Positions 48,375 to 60,041 of a stretch of 64,000 bases of DNA are shown one piece after another (position 1 is the stretch's first letter; each line of letters starts with the position of its first letter). Made by a program: the position numbers and the translations under genes. Source of the DNA: Hofstenia miamia (lineage: Eukaryota > Xenacoelomorpha > Acoela); assembly GCA_004352715.1 (NCBI GenBank), contig SCFE01000049.1, positions 2,033,438 through 2,097,437 on the forward strand, read 5' to 3'. Below the pieces are notes generated by a model. The model ran no database searches, had not been told where the DNA came from, and saw nothing but the letters and a program-made list of their open reading frames with translations.

Positions 48375-48871
48375 CTAAAGAGTTAGGAATTCCAATTTTT
48401 TGAAATATCGCCAATTACTAATATAGCGTTCCAAGGTACCTGTTCCAGATTTAGTCTTCTTTTCCCTATTTCGCTCCAGAATTACATACGTTCTTAAATT
48501 TTCGTACTTTTGGCGGCCATTGATGCTAAACAATGAAAAAGTTTTATTTGCACAGTCAAATTCAATTTCTCTATATTTTATTTATTGTAATAATAATAAT
48601 AAGCTAAATTAATGAATTTAGATAATGAAATTGAAACTGAAATACTTTTTTGGCAGATAGAAGAAATATATTGCACTAAACCCTTTTATTTGAAGTTCTG
48701 AATTTTAAAATTATGAAGTAATAGTAGTAACATTTTACCTGAAACTTTCTTGCCAGTCTTTTCGGCAATCTCTTCAAAAACTAACTGTCTAAGGCGTTTT
48801 TTATACAAGGGATTGCTTTTGTCCCGCAGCAAAGGCTTTTGCCCTAATTATTCAATCAGAGTATTAATCAT
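48375..48871 (-). pseudogene. MADF-like DNA-binding domain, two segments, decayed
   Basis: Segment 1 (48739-48871, minus) starts at an ATG and encodes INTLIE, a stop, GQKPLLRDKSNPLYKK, then VFEEIAEKTGKK, ending at a donor-like GTAAAA. Segment 2 (48375-48525) follows an acceptor-like tttag and encodes YENLRTYVILERNREKKTKS and then WRYFKKLEFL. Together these are the two halves of a MADF (Myb/SANT-like) domain (LI.L....P.L.D...P.YK / W..L.......K...KSG / W.YF..L.FL). The in-frame stop, loss of the usual Trp and incompatible splice phases indicate a pseudogene. MADF proteins occur as host factors and as the second ORF of PIF/Harbinger transposons; I cannot tell which. Confidence 0.55.
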
Positions 48872-48961
48872 TTTTGTAAAAAAACATGTTCGTTTGTCTT
48901 AATGGCTAATTTGAACTACTTCCTAAAATGTTAAACCTACTATATATATATATATATATAT
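48872..48961. repeat. Flank and (TA)n tract at gap edge
   Basis: (TA)n at 48942-48961 runs into the next gap. Confidence 0.8.
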
Positions 48962-49961
48962 NNNNNNNNNNNNNNNNNNNNNNNNNNNNNNNNNNNNNNN
49001 NNNNNNNNNNNNNNNNNNNNNNNNNNNNNNNNNNNNNNNNNNNNNNNNNNNNNNNNNNNNNNNNNNNNNNNNNNNNNNNNNNNNNNNNNNNNNNNNNNNN
49101 NNNNNNNNNNNNNNNNNNNNNNNNNNNNNNNNNNNNNNNNNNNNNNNNNNNNNNNNNNNNNNNNNNNNNNNNNNNNNNNNNNNNNNNNNNNNNNNNNNNN
49201 NNNNNNNNNNNNNNNNNNNNNNNNNNNNNNNNNNNNNNNNNNNNNNNNNNNNNNNNNNNNNNNNNNNNNNNNNNNNNNNNNNNNNNNNNNNNNNNNNNNN
49301 NNNNNNNNNNNNNNNNNNNNNNNNNNNNNNNNNNNNNNNNNNNNNNNNNNNNNNNNNNNNNNNNNNNNNNNNNNNNNNNNNNNNNNNNNNNNNNNNNNNN
49401 NNNNNNNNNNNNNNNNNNNNNNNNNNNNNNNNNNNNNNNNNNNNNNNNNNNNNNNNNNNNNNNNNNNNNNNNNNNNNNNNNNNNNNNNNNNNNNNNNNNN
49501 NNNNNNNNNNNNNNNNNNNNNNNNNNNNNNNNNNNNNNNNNNNNNNNNNNNNNNNNNNNNNNNNNNNNNNNNNNNNNNNNNNNNNNNNNNNNNNNNNNNN
49601 NNNNNNNNNNNNNNNNNNNNNNNNNNNNNNNNNNNNNNNNNNNNNNNNNNNNNNNNNNNNNNNNNNNNNNNNNNNNNNNNNNNNNNNNNNNNNNNNNNNN
49701 NNNNNNNNNNNNNNNNNNNNNNNNNNNNNNNNNNNNNNNNNNNNNNNNNNNNNNNNNNNNNNNNNNNNNNNNNNNNNNNNNNNNNNNNNNNNNNNNNNNN
49801 NNNNNNNNNNNNNNNNNNNNNNNNNNNNNNNNNNNNNNNNNNNNNNNNNNNNNNNNNNNNNNNNNNNNNNNNNNNNNNNNNNNNNNNNNNNNNNNNNNNN
49901 NNNNNNNNNNNNNNNNNNNNNNNNNNNNNNNNNNNNNNNNNNNNNNNNNNNNNNNNNNNNN
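48962..49961. other. Assembly gap, exactly 1000 N
   Basis: Placeholder gap. Confidence 0.95.
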
Positions 49962-51138
49962 AAATACAACCCTCAGCTAAAAAAACTCATACATTTCCAG
50001 GCAGTCTGAGAGATTGCTAACGAAACCCCATTGTTGGTAATCCTAACACTTTCAAATATCTCATATATTTCCCTTGCAGCTCCTACAGTACAACGCTACT
50101 TGAGAACTTTGTTCAATTCCTGCAATACGATGTCTCTAATTCCTTTGTACATATGACTTACCTTTTGCGTTTTCTGTTCACATGCTAGCTCATCCACTGT
50201 TTTCTTACTGTCTGATTTTGTAGCTGCTATTATTAGTGCTGGTGTTTCTCTCGTCAGTCCTGTTTCCACTAGCCACGTGTTATTTTCTTAACTGTCGCAG
50301 TTTTCTGTGACCCCACAATATTCTTCATATATGTCTGTTGCATTTACCTGGTTTGTCCCATTTTTTCTATACTAGTTTGATATGATTTCATTCTCACACA
50401 CTCATGTTCTTTATTATCTCCTAAGTATTGCCTTTATCTTCTCATAAAATAACCGTTTTATCTCTATAAATCCCATGCACTTGCAAACTTCCTGGATGCC
50501 TTACTTTCGATCATCCTGTATCAGGAATGTCTTTCCCACTACCCCCAATGCTGCTAATGCCACAGGAGTGCCTAGACCTCCTTCCAGTTATTCATTTTCT
50601 TTAGATCCTCTTTTAATTTTGCATCTAATTATCTTGTAGAATATTCCATCATGCGCCTCAAACTATATATCGACTCTTGCCTGCTTTGCTACCATACACC
50701 TATCATGTACTGCCTTACTTGTCCTGATCATACATATTTGTTGCATTATCTCAAGTAGGGTAGTTTTCATTCTCCTTTAGCTTCTTCCTTCTCTTGATAT
50801 TCATGGCCATGCCTGCAGCCTTCATCACTACCATTCATCCACATATTTAACCAATTTGCATCTATGACACTCTAAACTTCGATTCTTTCTAATATTTTCT
50901 GATCTTTGCTTTTCGTAGTTCTCTTGGGAATGGCAACCTACTTCTCTGATCAATTTCTACATTTGTCCATTCCTTAATTATTGCTTCAATTTACTAGCTC
51001 TGCTGCTTCCACCACTACTTCCGTCAATTCATCCTTCCATTGTTTGATCTTTTTAATTCTCCTTTTCCCTTTACTCTCATTCATTCTTCCAACATCCTCT
51101 TCCTGTAGACCACCTGTCATCTAACCCGCTTCTTCTGT
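49962..51138. repeat. 1.18-kb block, copy 2
   Basis: See 37119-38297. This copy continues rightward without a break into 51139-51420, so it is likely to be the correctly placed one. Confidence 0.88.
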
Positions 51139-53762
51139 AACATTCCAATGCTGTTCTGTCCTGTTCATCTTCCACATCTCGAGTCCACACTCTGACTATC
51201 TACCATCTGGCAGCGACTGCGTGGCTTTGCCGTATCTGATCTTCCCATCAATGTTCATTGTTGTGCTTGATTTTTAACTGCTCTTCTACTAAGATGTTGT
51301 CAAAGAAAGCCTTAGATTGCTTCCTACTCTATGAGCTAAATCATCCAGTTTTGTAAGCATGATGAAAACTGCTTATCTGCAGGTTACCAATTCATTAGAT
51401 TGCTAAATATGAATATTAAAACAATAGCATTGAAGGTTTTTTGGTACAATGACTTATAATTTCCAAAACTGAAATTTATTCCAAAGTTACACATGCTAAT
51501 GTTTGAATTACATTAGTTTTCAAACATAGATACAATACAGCGTTGATTTTGTGTATTTTGTTCTTCAGATTATTGTATTGATAAGAATCAAAGACTATGT
51601 ATTTAGCTACACAAGAAAATCCAATATTGAAATTATTAATTGTAGAGATAATCATTTAATAAAGATATCTAGCTTTTGGTTTTCATCTGATAAAGCAGAT
51701 TTTCCTCTAAGCTTAACTATCAAAAATATAATTTATTGAATCTCTTTTTTACATAGATATTTTTCCACACATGCTTCCAGTAAAAATTCATAATGCTCAT
51801 ACAGCCATTATAAAATTTATTGAAGTAAATGAATATGCATTATAATATCTTAATGACTTTCCTAAAGATAATGCATAAATCATCGATGATAATCTATAGC
51901 TTCAGGGAAATAGTGAAGACTTTCTTCTTGCTCTAATTTATCTTCAGTATTCTTAAGACTTACTATGTTCTCCATAAGCCAGGAATTGCGGATTTACATC
52001 AATTAAATCTCATTTCTTGCATAGTCATGTTTTTTACATCTATATCCAGTGGAGATTAAAAATGTCCATGCAGTAACTAAATTCAATACTATGCATTATA
52101 ATTGTTGGCTACCAGTGTGTAGCATAATTAGAGGAAATAATGCAAAAAAGTAGAAAAAGGAATAAAAACTTCTTGCAAAGTATATTTTCTATGTTTATAC
52201 AAATAGTAGATTTTATCAAATTTGTAAAAATGTGATAAATTAGTGAAAACATCATTGGAGGTCAAAACGTTTTTTTACAAATTGGAAAAAACAAATATCT
52301 TGACTTAATTAAGAAACACGTGGTGAGAGTTAAGCAGAAGTCATTGTAAACAAAATATCAACAACAGGTACATGTTACAATTCTTTGCGAATTTTTTATA
52401 AATATTGCGTGCAAAAAACTAAATTCATTCATGAATATAATTTTGTTGTATTATTCTGCATTATTATAGGTTTACTTATTACATAATCTAAAGCCAAACA
52501 TTGAAGCACTCGAGTAGTAGTCAGGAATTCTCAGGACAATTACATGACTTTTGCCATCAGAGCTGATATCGCGACTATGGGGAAGGCTTGCAGGCTATCT
52601 GTAAGAAGATGAGTTTTTCTACCAACTAACATGCATAAAAAATGCCTCAAAATAGCTGGACAACTGCCTCTAGGTTAACACCAATTCATATTTTAGATCC
52701 AATTTGATGGGGAATAAATATTATTATACATATGAGGTGACTATGATCATATTGCTTATCTATCAGGATTGGTCAAAATCATCATTTCTGCTAACCACCT
52801 TGATCATCTCCATATACTTGGCAACATGTATATATATATATTTATATATATATATATATGCGGGTTGTATATATGACAAGCCACAAGGTTGCCAAATTCC
52901 ATTTATTCTGAAAAATAAAGATGATCAATGCATATATTCGATTAGGGTTGCACTATGTAAGGTGAGCAACACTAGGGACCTCCTCTGCATTAGTTCTACT
53001 TTCAGCAGAGGCCTTGTCTAAGTATCTAAATGAGTAACCCTAAATTAAATTGTAACAACTCGAGTAATAATAATGGAGTTACACCCACTGGGGACTAAGA
53101 TTACAGCAAGATAATGATAGATCCTAAACTCAAGTCCAGTATGGTGGAGATTCTAAAATTTTCATTAAAAATTAAAAATTTTAAAAAATAAGGTTGCAAA
53201 TTGAAATATTTTTTCAGGGCTTTGCCCTGCTTTTTGTCACAGCTGAAATGCTCGCCCCCTCACAAAATCCTGGATACGTCCTTGCTGTCTAAATAAGTAT
53301 TTCGTTTGATATTTGCCACTCTAACCATTTCAAATAGGAATTTTCGCCCTCTTTTATTCGAAGATCTAATTGAATTTTTGTTCTTTAAAATGCTTCCTAC
53401 ACAAAGCCCAATTTTATTGTTTTTTCTACTTTAAATAAATAAATTTCTCTGAAAATAGAAAACTTATTCTCAACTTTAAACATTTCGCACATGCACACGC
53501 CTGGTGGTGTCAAAATACCGTCCGCAGGTTTCAAGCTTGATTATATTGTTCTCAGTATTAAACCATAACGATTTTTTTAGAAAGTTTAGAAAGTAAGAAT
53601 AAATTTAGGGTAACACTACCCCAAAGCTTGCATTAGTCCACTTGTTAAAGTGATAGGTTTAATACTATTATGTAAACGACATTATCATGAAAGTTATATT
53701 TGCAAGGTGTCAGCTTTATTCACAACATTTTACAAAGTATATTCTAAATTTAAAGAAAGAAT
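51139..53762. other. AT-rich non-coding DNA
   Basis: (TA)n at 52829-52859. The tail at 53255-53285 (ctcgcccc..cctggatacgtccttg) resembles a hAT terminus, but no matching left end was seen. No gene supported. Confidence 0.4.
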
Positions 53763-54270
53763 TCAGTTGACTTTGTTTAAATTGATAGCACATATATATT
53801 CATATATGCTAAAACACGACCTCATCTCCAATCCATGTTCAGAAACAGTAATGCACTTAAAATCTTCGGCTTGCATTTGAAGTTCCATACCATTATTGTC
53901 AATCCATTGAAATTGGCCTCTTTCTATAAAATTATTGGCACCGACAATCCAATACTCTTGCATATTTCGCTTAATAATGCTCTGTACATATTTTAGTTCA
54001 TTTTCGTTTTTTATAGTTAAAAGACTCCAAATATCACTAGCATTGCATAAATCCCCCCATTCTAAAGGTTCATAGCTGGACATGAAACAATAGCATGTCT
54101 TGAATCTTTCACTGCAGTTCCAAATTTTACAATTGAGTAGATTGCCGTAGATAGCGCTAAGTGGAAATATGCCATTGTTATATTTCGGAAAAGGAAATTG
54201 ACATATGTAAAAAAAATAGTAGAAACATTGTTCTTCAAAATATGTGAGTGGGAAGAAACTTCTATGAGGA
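53763..54270 (-). CDS. C-type lectin domain protein, terminal exon
   Basis: The minus strand is open from an acceptor (ttttttttag, exon start 54270) to a TGA at 53763-53765. The first part (EEQCFYYFFYICQFPFP and on to LLNC) looks like the end of one CTLD. From about 54135 a full CTLD follows: CSERFKTCYCFMSS, GDLCNASDIWSLLTI, YWIVGANNFIERGQFQWID (the WIG-type core), then Cys residues up to EYICAI. It shares the unusual C-x(4-6)-CYC start with both CTLDs of the 62-kb gene, so the two are paralogues. Upstream exons with the membrane anchor are not visible, because the DNA before the acceptor is the repeated 54.27-55.24 kb block and a mariner. No calcium-site motif seen. Confidence 0.72.
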
Positions 54271-54272
54271 CT

Positions 54273-55238
54273 AAAAAAAATTACTGTCAGTTAACTCGAT
54301 ATTCTATGTATTCAAATATGTTTTGACAAGCTACTATGAAAATGCTTAAATTTAAAATATGCTGTGTTCTTGAATTAGTAAGCGAAATACTACAATAAAA
54401 ATGGGACAGGTCAAGCAGAAATGGAATTTCATTTCACTGTTAAAATGGATGGTACTCATTCAATAACGATTCATTTTTTTTATTGAAATGTATCATATAT
54501 GACTCCTTAGTAGGTTCATCAATGAGAAAATTTTTTTTTGAAAAAATTATTTTTCTTTGATCTATAAACACAAAGCTAGTTGGTAACGGAATTTCAAAAG
54601 GTTAGCATCAATTTTATCAGTACTATTTACACCATAACATACTGTTCCTCTAGAAAATACGTATATGATAAATTTTAAATACATTTAAGAATAGTACACT
54701 ATCTTATCACAAAATATTGGCAAAATTGAAACATTAATTGCGTTAAAAATTAAGAAACTAATTGGTTCTACATGGTAACAAATTTTTACAATTATTCTTC
54801 ATTATTGCATTAATTTCACTATAATTACGTCTTAGGTACAGAAAACTATGTATATATAAAGAAATACAGGGTGTCCATAAAGTCTTTAGAAAATTTTAAA
54901 AATTCATTAATATTACAACTGAAGTTGGAAATCTCCGAAATGTTTAAACAATATCAAGTAAATAGTCAAGTTTTTATTCAAAGCATTAATATATTTCTAT
55001 ATGAGCTCCATTTGTAGCACCGAGGACATCTAAACGATATTCAATTTCAGTCCACTTCCTTCTTGTAATTTCTTTAGTGTATTCACAGCAGCAGTTATTC
55101 TTTCCTTAAGGTCACTTATGTCCTTTACTTTGGTGCGGTAAACAACATCTTTCACGTAGCCCCACAAGAAAAAATCCAAGGGTGTTATATCCGGGGAACG
55201 AGGGGGCCAAGGTATCGGGCCACCTCTTCCAATCCAGC
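54273..55238. repeat. Segment duplicated at 59446-60413
   Basis: About 99% identical to 59446-60413. It includes 590 bp of flank plus the first 370 bp of the mariner. The inner 446 bp (54287-54732) also occurs at 27367-27812. Confidence 0.9.
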
Positions 55239-56194
55239 GGGCGGGAAATTTTTTATCCAAAAATTCACGAACTTTTAATCCCCAATGAGGCGGTGCTCCA
55301 TCTTGCTGAAAGAGGATATGTGGCTGGAATTCTTCTAATTGTGGTGTTACATATTCGGTTAGAGTATCAAGGTAAATATCTGCTGTTATTGTCTTTTCCT
55401 CAAAGAAAAATGGTCCAATAACTTTGTTACACAAAATTCCGCACCACACATTAACCTGTGGGCTGTCACGTTCGATTTCCCTAGTAATGTGTGGGTTCTC
55501 ACTTCCCCAAATTCTTGCGTTATGTTTGTTAAGCTTTCCAGACACATGAAAAGTTGCTTCATCGCTAAAGCAAATGCGGTTGAGAAAGTGACCATCCTCT
55601 TCCATTTTTTTCAAAATGTTAACAGCAAATTCTTTTCGCTTTGGTTTGTCATCTGGCTTTAGTTCTTGCAACAATTGAATTTTGTACGCATAAAGCCTCA
55701 AATTTTTATGGAGAACTTTATGAATTGTTGATCTGGGTACTTGCAGCTGAACGGAAGCAGTGCGGATTGACTTTGTTGGACTACGACTAAATGTCTGACG
55801 AATACGCTCGATGTCTTCTTCAGAAGTTCTTGGCCTTCCACTCCTCGGTTTATGTAGCACCGTTCCAGTTTCCATAAACTGTTTATGCCAATTGCGAATC
55901 GACTGACGTGCTGGAGCTTGTTTTGCATATTTAATTGTGTAATTTCTTTGTGTTTGAATATCTGATTTCGTTTCGATAAACCAAGAAACACATTGTGCTT
56001 TTTCTTGTGCAGTAGTCATTTTAAACAAGGGTTGGTGTTATGAAGTTTTATTCTTGTCGGTGTCGCTTTATTTATCTCGGTGGTGGATCTGTTGTATTGA
56101 TTGACCTCTGACTCTGATTGGCCGAATCTTGATAGCACTTCTTAAATTTTTTATTGAATTTATAACATTGTCTAAAGACTTTGTGGACACCCTA
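54867..56194 (-). mobile_element. Mariner element, rosa/DD41D type, near complete
   Basis: 1328 bp between TA dinucleotides (54865-54866 and 56195-56196). Terminal repeats start cagggtgtccataaagtctt and end with a close complement (ctaaagactttgtggacacc). It encodes one transposase on the minus strand. Length and ends are typical of full-length mariners. Confidence 0.93.
55030..56019 (-). CDS. Mariner transposase, DD41D (rosa family)
   Basis: Cut-and-paste transposase that excises the element and inserts it at TA. From the ATG at 56019 there are 330 codons. The N-terminal half has the paired helix-turn-helix DNA-binding region (blocks ARQSIRNWHKQF and RSTIHKVLH, with a GRPR-type linker at 61-64). 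The catalytic half has D153 (CFSDEATF), D240 (FQQDGAPPHW) and D282 (SPDITPLDFFLWG). Forty-one residues separate the last two Asp residues, the DD41D signature. The C terminus is frameshifted near 55070: the present frame ends GLKLNIV, while the next frame continues to a natural end GAHIEIY at 54986. The enzyme is therefore nearly intact but probably impaired. The two upstream in-frame codons before ATG include a TTG and are not used. Confidence 0.92.
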   Translation of the reverse strand: MTTAQEKAQCVSWFIETKSDIQTQRNYTIKYAKQAPARQSIRNWHKQFMETGTVLHKPRSGRPRTSEEDIERIRQTFSRSPTKSIRTASVQLQVPRSTIHKVLHKNLRLYAYKIQLLQELKPDDKPKRKEFAVNILKKMEEDGHFLNRICFSDEATFHVSGKLNKHNARIWGSENPHITREIERDSPQVNVWCGILCNKVIGPFFFEEKTITADIYLDTLTEYVTPQLEEFQPHILFQQDGAPPHWGLKVREFLDKKFPARWIGRGGPIPWPPRSPDITPLDFFLWGYVKDVVYRTKVKDISDLKERITAAVNTLKKLQEGSGLKLNIV

Positions 56195-56414
56195 TATATA
56201 CATTTCAGTGAAGTCACTGAGGGAGTGCGGGGTGTGGCCGCACCGGGCATCCAAATTGCAATAAAATATTTTATTCTCCAAAAATGGAAATAAAGCTTAA
56301 TATAAGCAGTTTTTGAACAAATTTGCTGTCCTAAGCTTCAAATTTGGAGCCTTTTGGGACCTCAACATATCAAAATATAAAATTAGCAAAAAATTTATAC
56401 GAGGCTCTCAGAGG
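56195..56414. other. Right flank of the mariner, possible hAT-like end
   Basis: cagtgaagtcactgaggg at 56206 followed by gtgcggggtgtggccgcacc looks like the start of a hAT-type element, but the other end would fall in the gap. Confidence 0.3.
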
Positions 56415-57414
56415 NNNNNNNNNNNNNNNNNNNNNNNNNNNNNNNNNNNNNNNNNNNNNNNNNNNNNNNNNNNNNNNNNNNNNNNNNNNNNNNNNNNNNN
56501 NNNNNNNNNNNNNNNNNNNNNNNNNNNNNNNNNNNNNNNNNNNNNNNNNNNNNNNNNNNNNNNNNNNNNNNNNNNNNNNNNNNNNNNNNNNNNNNNNNNN
56601 NNNNNNNNNNNNNNNNNNNNNNNNNNNNNNNNNNNNNNNNNNNNNNNNNNNNNNNNNNNNNNNNNNNNNNNNNNNNNNNNNNNNNNNNNNNNNNNNNNNN
56701 NNNNNNNNNNNNNNNNNNNNNNNNNNNNNNNNNNNNNNNNNNNNNNNNNNNNNNNNNNNNNNNNNNNNNNNNNNNNNNNNNNNNNNNNNNNNNNNNNNNN
56801 NNNNNNNNNNNNNNNNNNNNNNNNNNNNNNNNNNNNNNNNNNNNNNNNNNNNNNNNNNNNNNNNNNNNNNNNNNNNNNNNNNNNNNNNNNNNNNNNNNNN
56901 NNNNNNNNNNNNNNNNNNNNNNNNNNNNNNNNNNNNNNNNNNNNNNNNNNNNNNNNNNNNNNNNNNNNNNNNNNNNNNNNNNNNNNNNNNNNNNNNNNNN
57001 NNNNNNNNNNNNNNNNNNNNNNNNNNNNNNNNNNNNNNNNNNNNNNNNNNNNNNNNNNNNNNNNNNNNNNNNNNNNNNNNNNNNNNNNNNNNNNNNNNNN
57101 NNNNNNNNNNNNNNNNNNNNNNNNNNNNNNNNNNNNNNNNNNNNNNNNNNNNNNNNNNNNNNNNNNNNNNNNNNNNNNNNNNNNNNNNNNNNNNNNNNNN
57201 NNNNNNNNNNNNNNNNNNNNNNNNNNNNNNNNNNNNNNNNNNNNNNNNNNNNNNNNNNNNNNNNNNNNNNNNNNNNNNNNNNNNNNNNNNNNNNNNNNNN
57301 NNNNNNNNNNNNNNNNNNNNNNNNNNNNNNNNNNNNNNNNNNNNNNNNNNNNNNNNNNNNNNNNNNNNNNNNNNNNNNNNNNNNNNNNNNNNNNNNNNNN
57401 NNNNNNNNNNNNNN
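56415..57414. other. Assembly gap, exactly 1000 N
   Basis: Placeholder gap. Confidence 0.95.
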
Positions 57415-57663
57415 AAGTCTATTTCGTATTTCAGTCATGCTTAGAGCAGGATATGATTCCTGTTTCAACAAAATTTAACCTTGGATCATTTGAAGCAACA
57501 ATTTTGACTCGGTTAAGAACAGAACAGTATCAAATTAAAGTAATTATCAAAGCTCAAATCTCATCTTCCAATTTTCAAAATTTTAAATGGTCAGTTTTAA
57601 CCAGATTTATTTCCAAATCCATATTCCACTCATTATTCAGTCTATTTCTTCCCCAAATATTGT
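57415..57663 (+). other. Open stretch next to a gap
   Basis: About 80 codons open on the plus strand from the gap to a TAG at 57663 (contains FEATILTRLRTEQYQIKVI). It is not present in the inverted copy at 61 kb. No family recognised. Confidence 0.2.
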
Positions 57664-58445
57664 AGCATTGCATACTTTTGCCAAAACGCTTTATCAAACA
57701 AAATTCCTCAAGTTTGAACCTTAAGTCTAAATTCTAATCCTCACTGAGGTCGCACCATAAAATTCAGCAAGCAGTTCAATATTTACTCTTAGTATTTTCA
57801 GAATTCAGTGCAAATGCATTTCATGGGTTGGTCTGGCATGGTTTACAGACGTACATAGGGAAGAAATCACTTAGTTGTTATGAAAGCTTTATTGCTGTTT
57901 GTTGTTGAAGATATTTATATTAAATTTGGTTTTACTCCAGAATAATCTTCAAAAATTAAACAAGTTTGTAAAAAATTATCCAAAAATATCCAGAAAAATC
58001 CTGTATTTTTTTAATGAACAATTTTTTAATTAATTTAGCAATTTTGCATTTAATTGTAGACTTCTCCTACCCAGAATACCGAGATCTTCTATATCAGGGC
58101 ATGCTCCCGTAATAGTTAGCATTTAAAGTGAATGTTTAAGAATGAAGCTGTACAGGGTGTCCACAAAGTCTTTAGACAATTTTACAAATTCATTAAAAAA
58201 TTTAAGAAGTGCTATCAAGATTCGGCCAGTCAAAGTCAGACGTCACAATTAGAAGAATTCCAGCCACAGATCCTCTTTCAACAAGATGGAGCACCGCCTC
58301 GTTGGGGATTAAAATTCGTGAATTTTTGGATAAAAAATTTCCCGCCGCATTAGACAAAATATTTTTTGCTGCAAAATCTTTATCCCAACAGATGGCGCTC
58401 GAAAATGCTCAATATAGCCTATCTTAATACATTAGGAAATATTAT
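57664..58445 (+). repeat. Inverted duplication, left arm
   Basis: Reverse complement of about 60660-61640 with small indels. The 61-kb arm has about 185 extra bases at 61208-61395. This arm contains an internally deleted mariner (58153-58348) and the start of a nested foldback element (58349-58445). Confidence 0.85.
58153..58348 (+). pseudogene. Internally deleted mariner (rosa type)
   Basis: Terminal repeat cagggtgtccacaaagtctt after TA, then about 90 bp of leader. The sequence then jumps into the transposase at EEFQPQILFQQDGAPPRWGL, the second-Asp block. It is cut off by the nested element after the region encoding KNFPP. Confidence 0.85.
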
Positions 58446-59445
58446 NNNNNNNNNNNNNNNNNNNNNNNNNNNNNNNNNNNNNNNNNNNNNNNNNNNNNNN
58501 NNNNNNNNNNNNNNNNNNNNNNNNNNNNNNNNNNNNNNNNNNNNNNNNNNNNNNNNNNNNNNNNNNNNNNNNNNNNNNNNNNNNNNNNNNNNNNNNNNNN
58601 NNNNNNNNNNNNNNNNNNNNNNNNNNNNNNNNNNNNNNNNNNNNNNNNNNNNNNNNNNNNNNNNNNNNNNNNNNNNNNNNNNNNNNNNNNNNNNNNNNNN
58701 NNNNNNNNNNNNNNNNNNNNNNNNNNNNNNNNNNNNNNNNNNNNNNNNNNNNNNNNNNNNNNNNNNNNNNNNNNNNNNNNNNNNNNNNNNNNNNNNNNNN
58801 NNNNNNNNNNNNNNNNNNNNNNNNNNNNNNNNNNNNNNNNNNNNNNNNNNNNNNNNNNNNNNNNNNNNNNNNNNNNNNNNNNNNNNNNNNNNNNNNNNNN
58901 NNNNNNNNNNNNNNNNNNNNNNNNNNNNNNNNNNNNNNNNNNNNNNNNNNNNNNNNNNNNNNNNNNNNNNNNNNNNNNNNNNNNNNNNNNNNNNNNNNNN
59001 NNNNNNNNNNNNNNNNNNNNNNNNNNNNNNNNNNNNNNNNNNNNNNNNNNNNNNNNNNNNNNNNNNNNNNNNNNNNNNNNNNNNNNNNNNNNNNNNNNNN
59101 NNNNNNNNNNNNNNNNNNNNNNNNNNNNNNNNNNNNNNNNNNNNNNNNNNNNNNNNNNNNNNNNNNNNNNNNNNNNNNNNNNNNNNNNNNNNNNNNNNNN
59201 NNNNNNNNNNNNNNNNNNNNNNNNNNNNNNNNNNNNNNNNNNNNNNNNNNNNNNNNNNNNNNNNNNNNNNNNNNNNNNNNNNNNNNNNNNNNNNNNNNNN
59301 NNNNNNNNNNNNNNNNNNNNNNNNNNNNNNNNNNNNNNNNNNNNNNNNNNNNNNNNNNNNNNNNNNNNNNNNNNNNNNNNNNNNNNNNNNNNNNNNNNNN
59401 NNNNNNNNNNNNNNNNNNNNNNNNNNNNNNNNNNNNNNNNNNNNN
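58446..59445. other. Assembly gap, exactly 1000 N
   Basis: Placeholder gap. The left side ends inside a foldback element. The right side begins with the sequence that, at 54.27 kb, directly precedes the lectin exon, so a second lectin exon may be hidden here. Confidence 0.95.
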
Positions 59446-60041
59446 AAAAAAAATTACTATCAGTTAACTCGATATTCTATGTATTCAAATATGTTTTGAC
59501 AAGCTACTATGAAAATGCTTAAATTTAAAATATGCTGTGTTCTTGAATTAGTAAGCGAAATACTACAATAAAAATGGGACAGGTCAAGCAGAAATGGAAT
59601 TTCATTTTCACTGTTAAAATGGATGGTACTCATTCAATAACGATTCATTTTTTTTATTGAAATGTATCATATATGACTCCTTAGTAGGTTCATCAATGAG
59701 AAAATTTTTTTTTTGAAAAAATTATTTTTCTTTGATCTATAAACACAAAGCTAGTTGGTAACGGAATTTCAAAAGGTTAGCATCAATTTTATCAGTACTA
59801 TTTACACCATAACATACTGTTCCTCTAGAAAATACGTATATGATAAATGTTATATACATTTAAGAATAGTACACTATCTTATCACAAAATATTGGCAAAA
59901 TTGAAACATTAATTGCGTTAAAAATTAAGAAACTAATTGGTTCTACATGGTAACAAATTTTTACAATTATTCTTCATTATTGCATTAATTTCACTATAAT
60001 TACGTCTTAGGTACAGAAAACTATGTATATATAAAGAAATA
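59446..60041. repeat. Duplicate of 54273-54866
   Basis: About 99% identical. No coding capacity seen. Confidence 0.9.

Noticed and set aside
53200-53285. Possible hAT right end (cctggatacgtccttg)
   Set aside because: No matching left terminus seen, so not called as an element.
55182-55421. Plus-strand frame inside the mariner
   Set aside because: Antisense shadow of the transposase.
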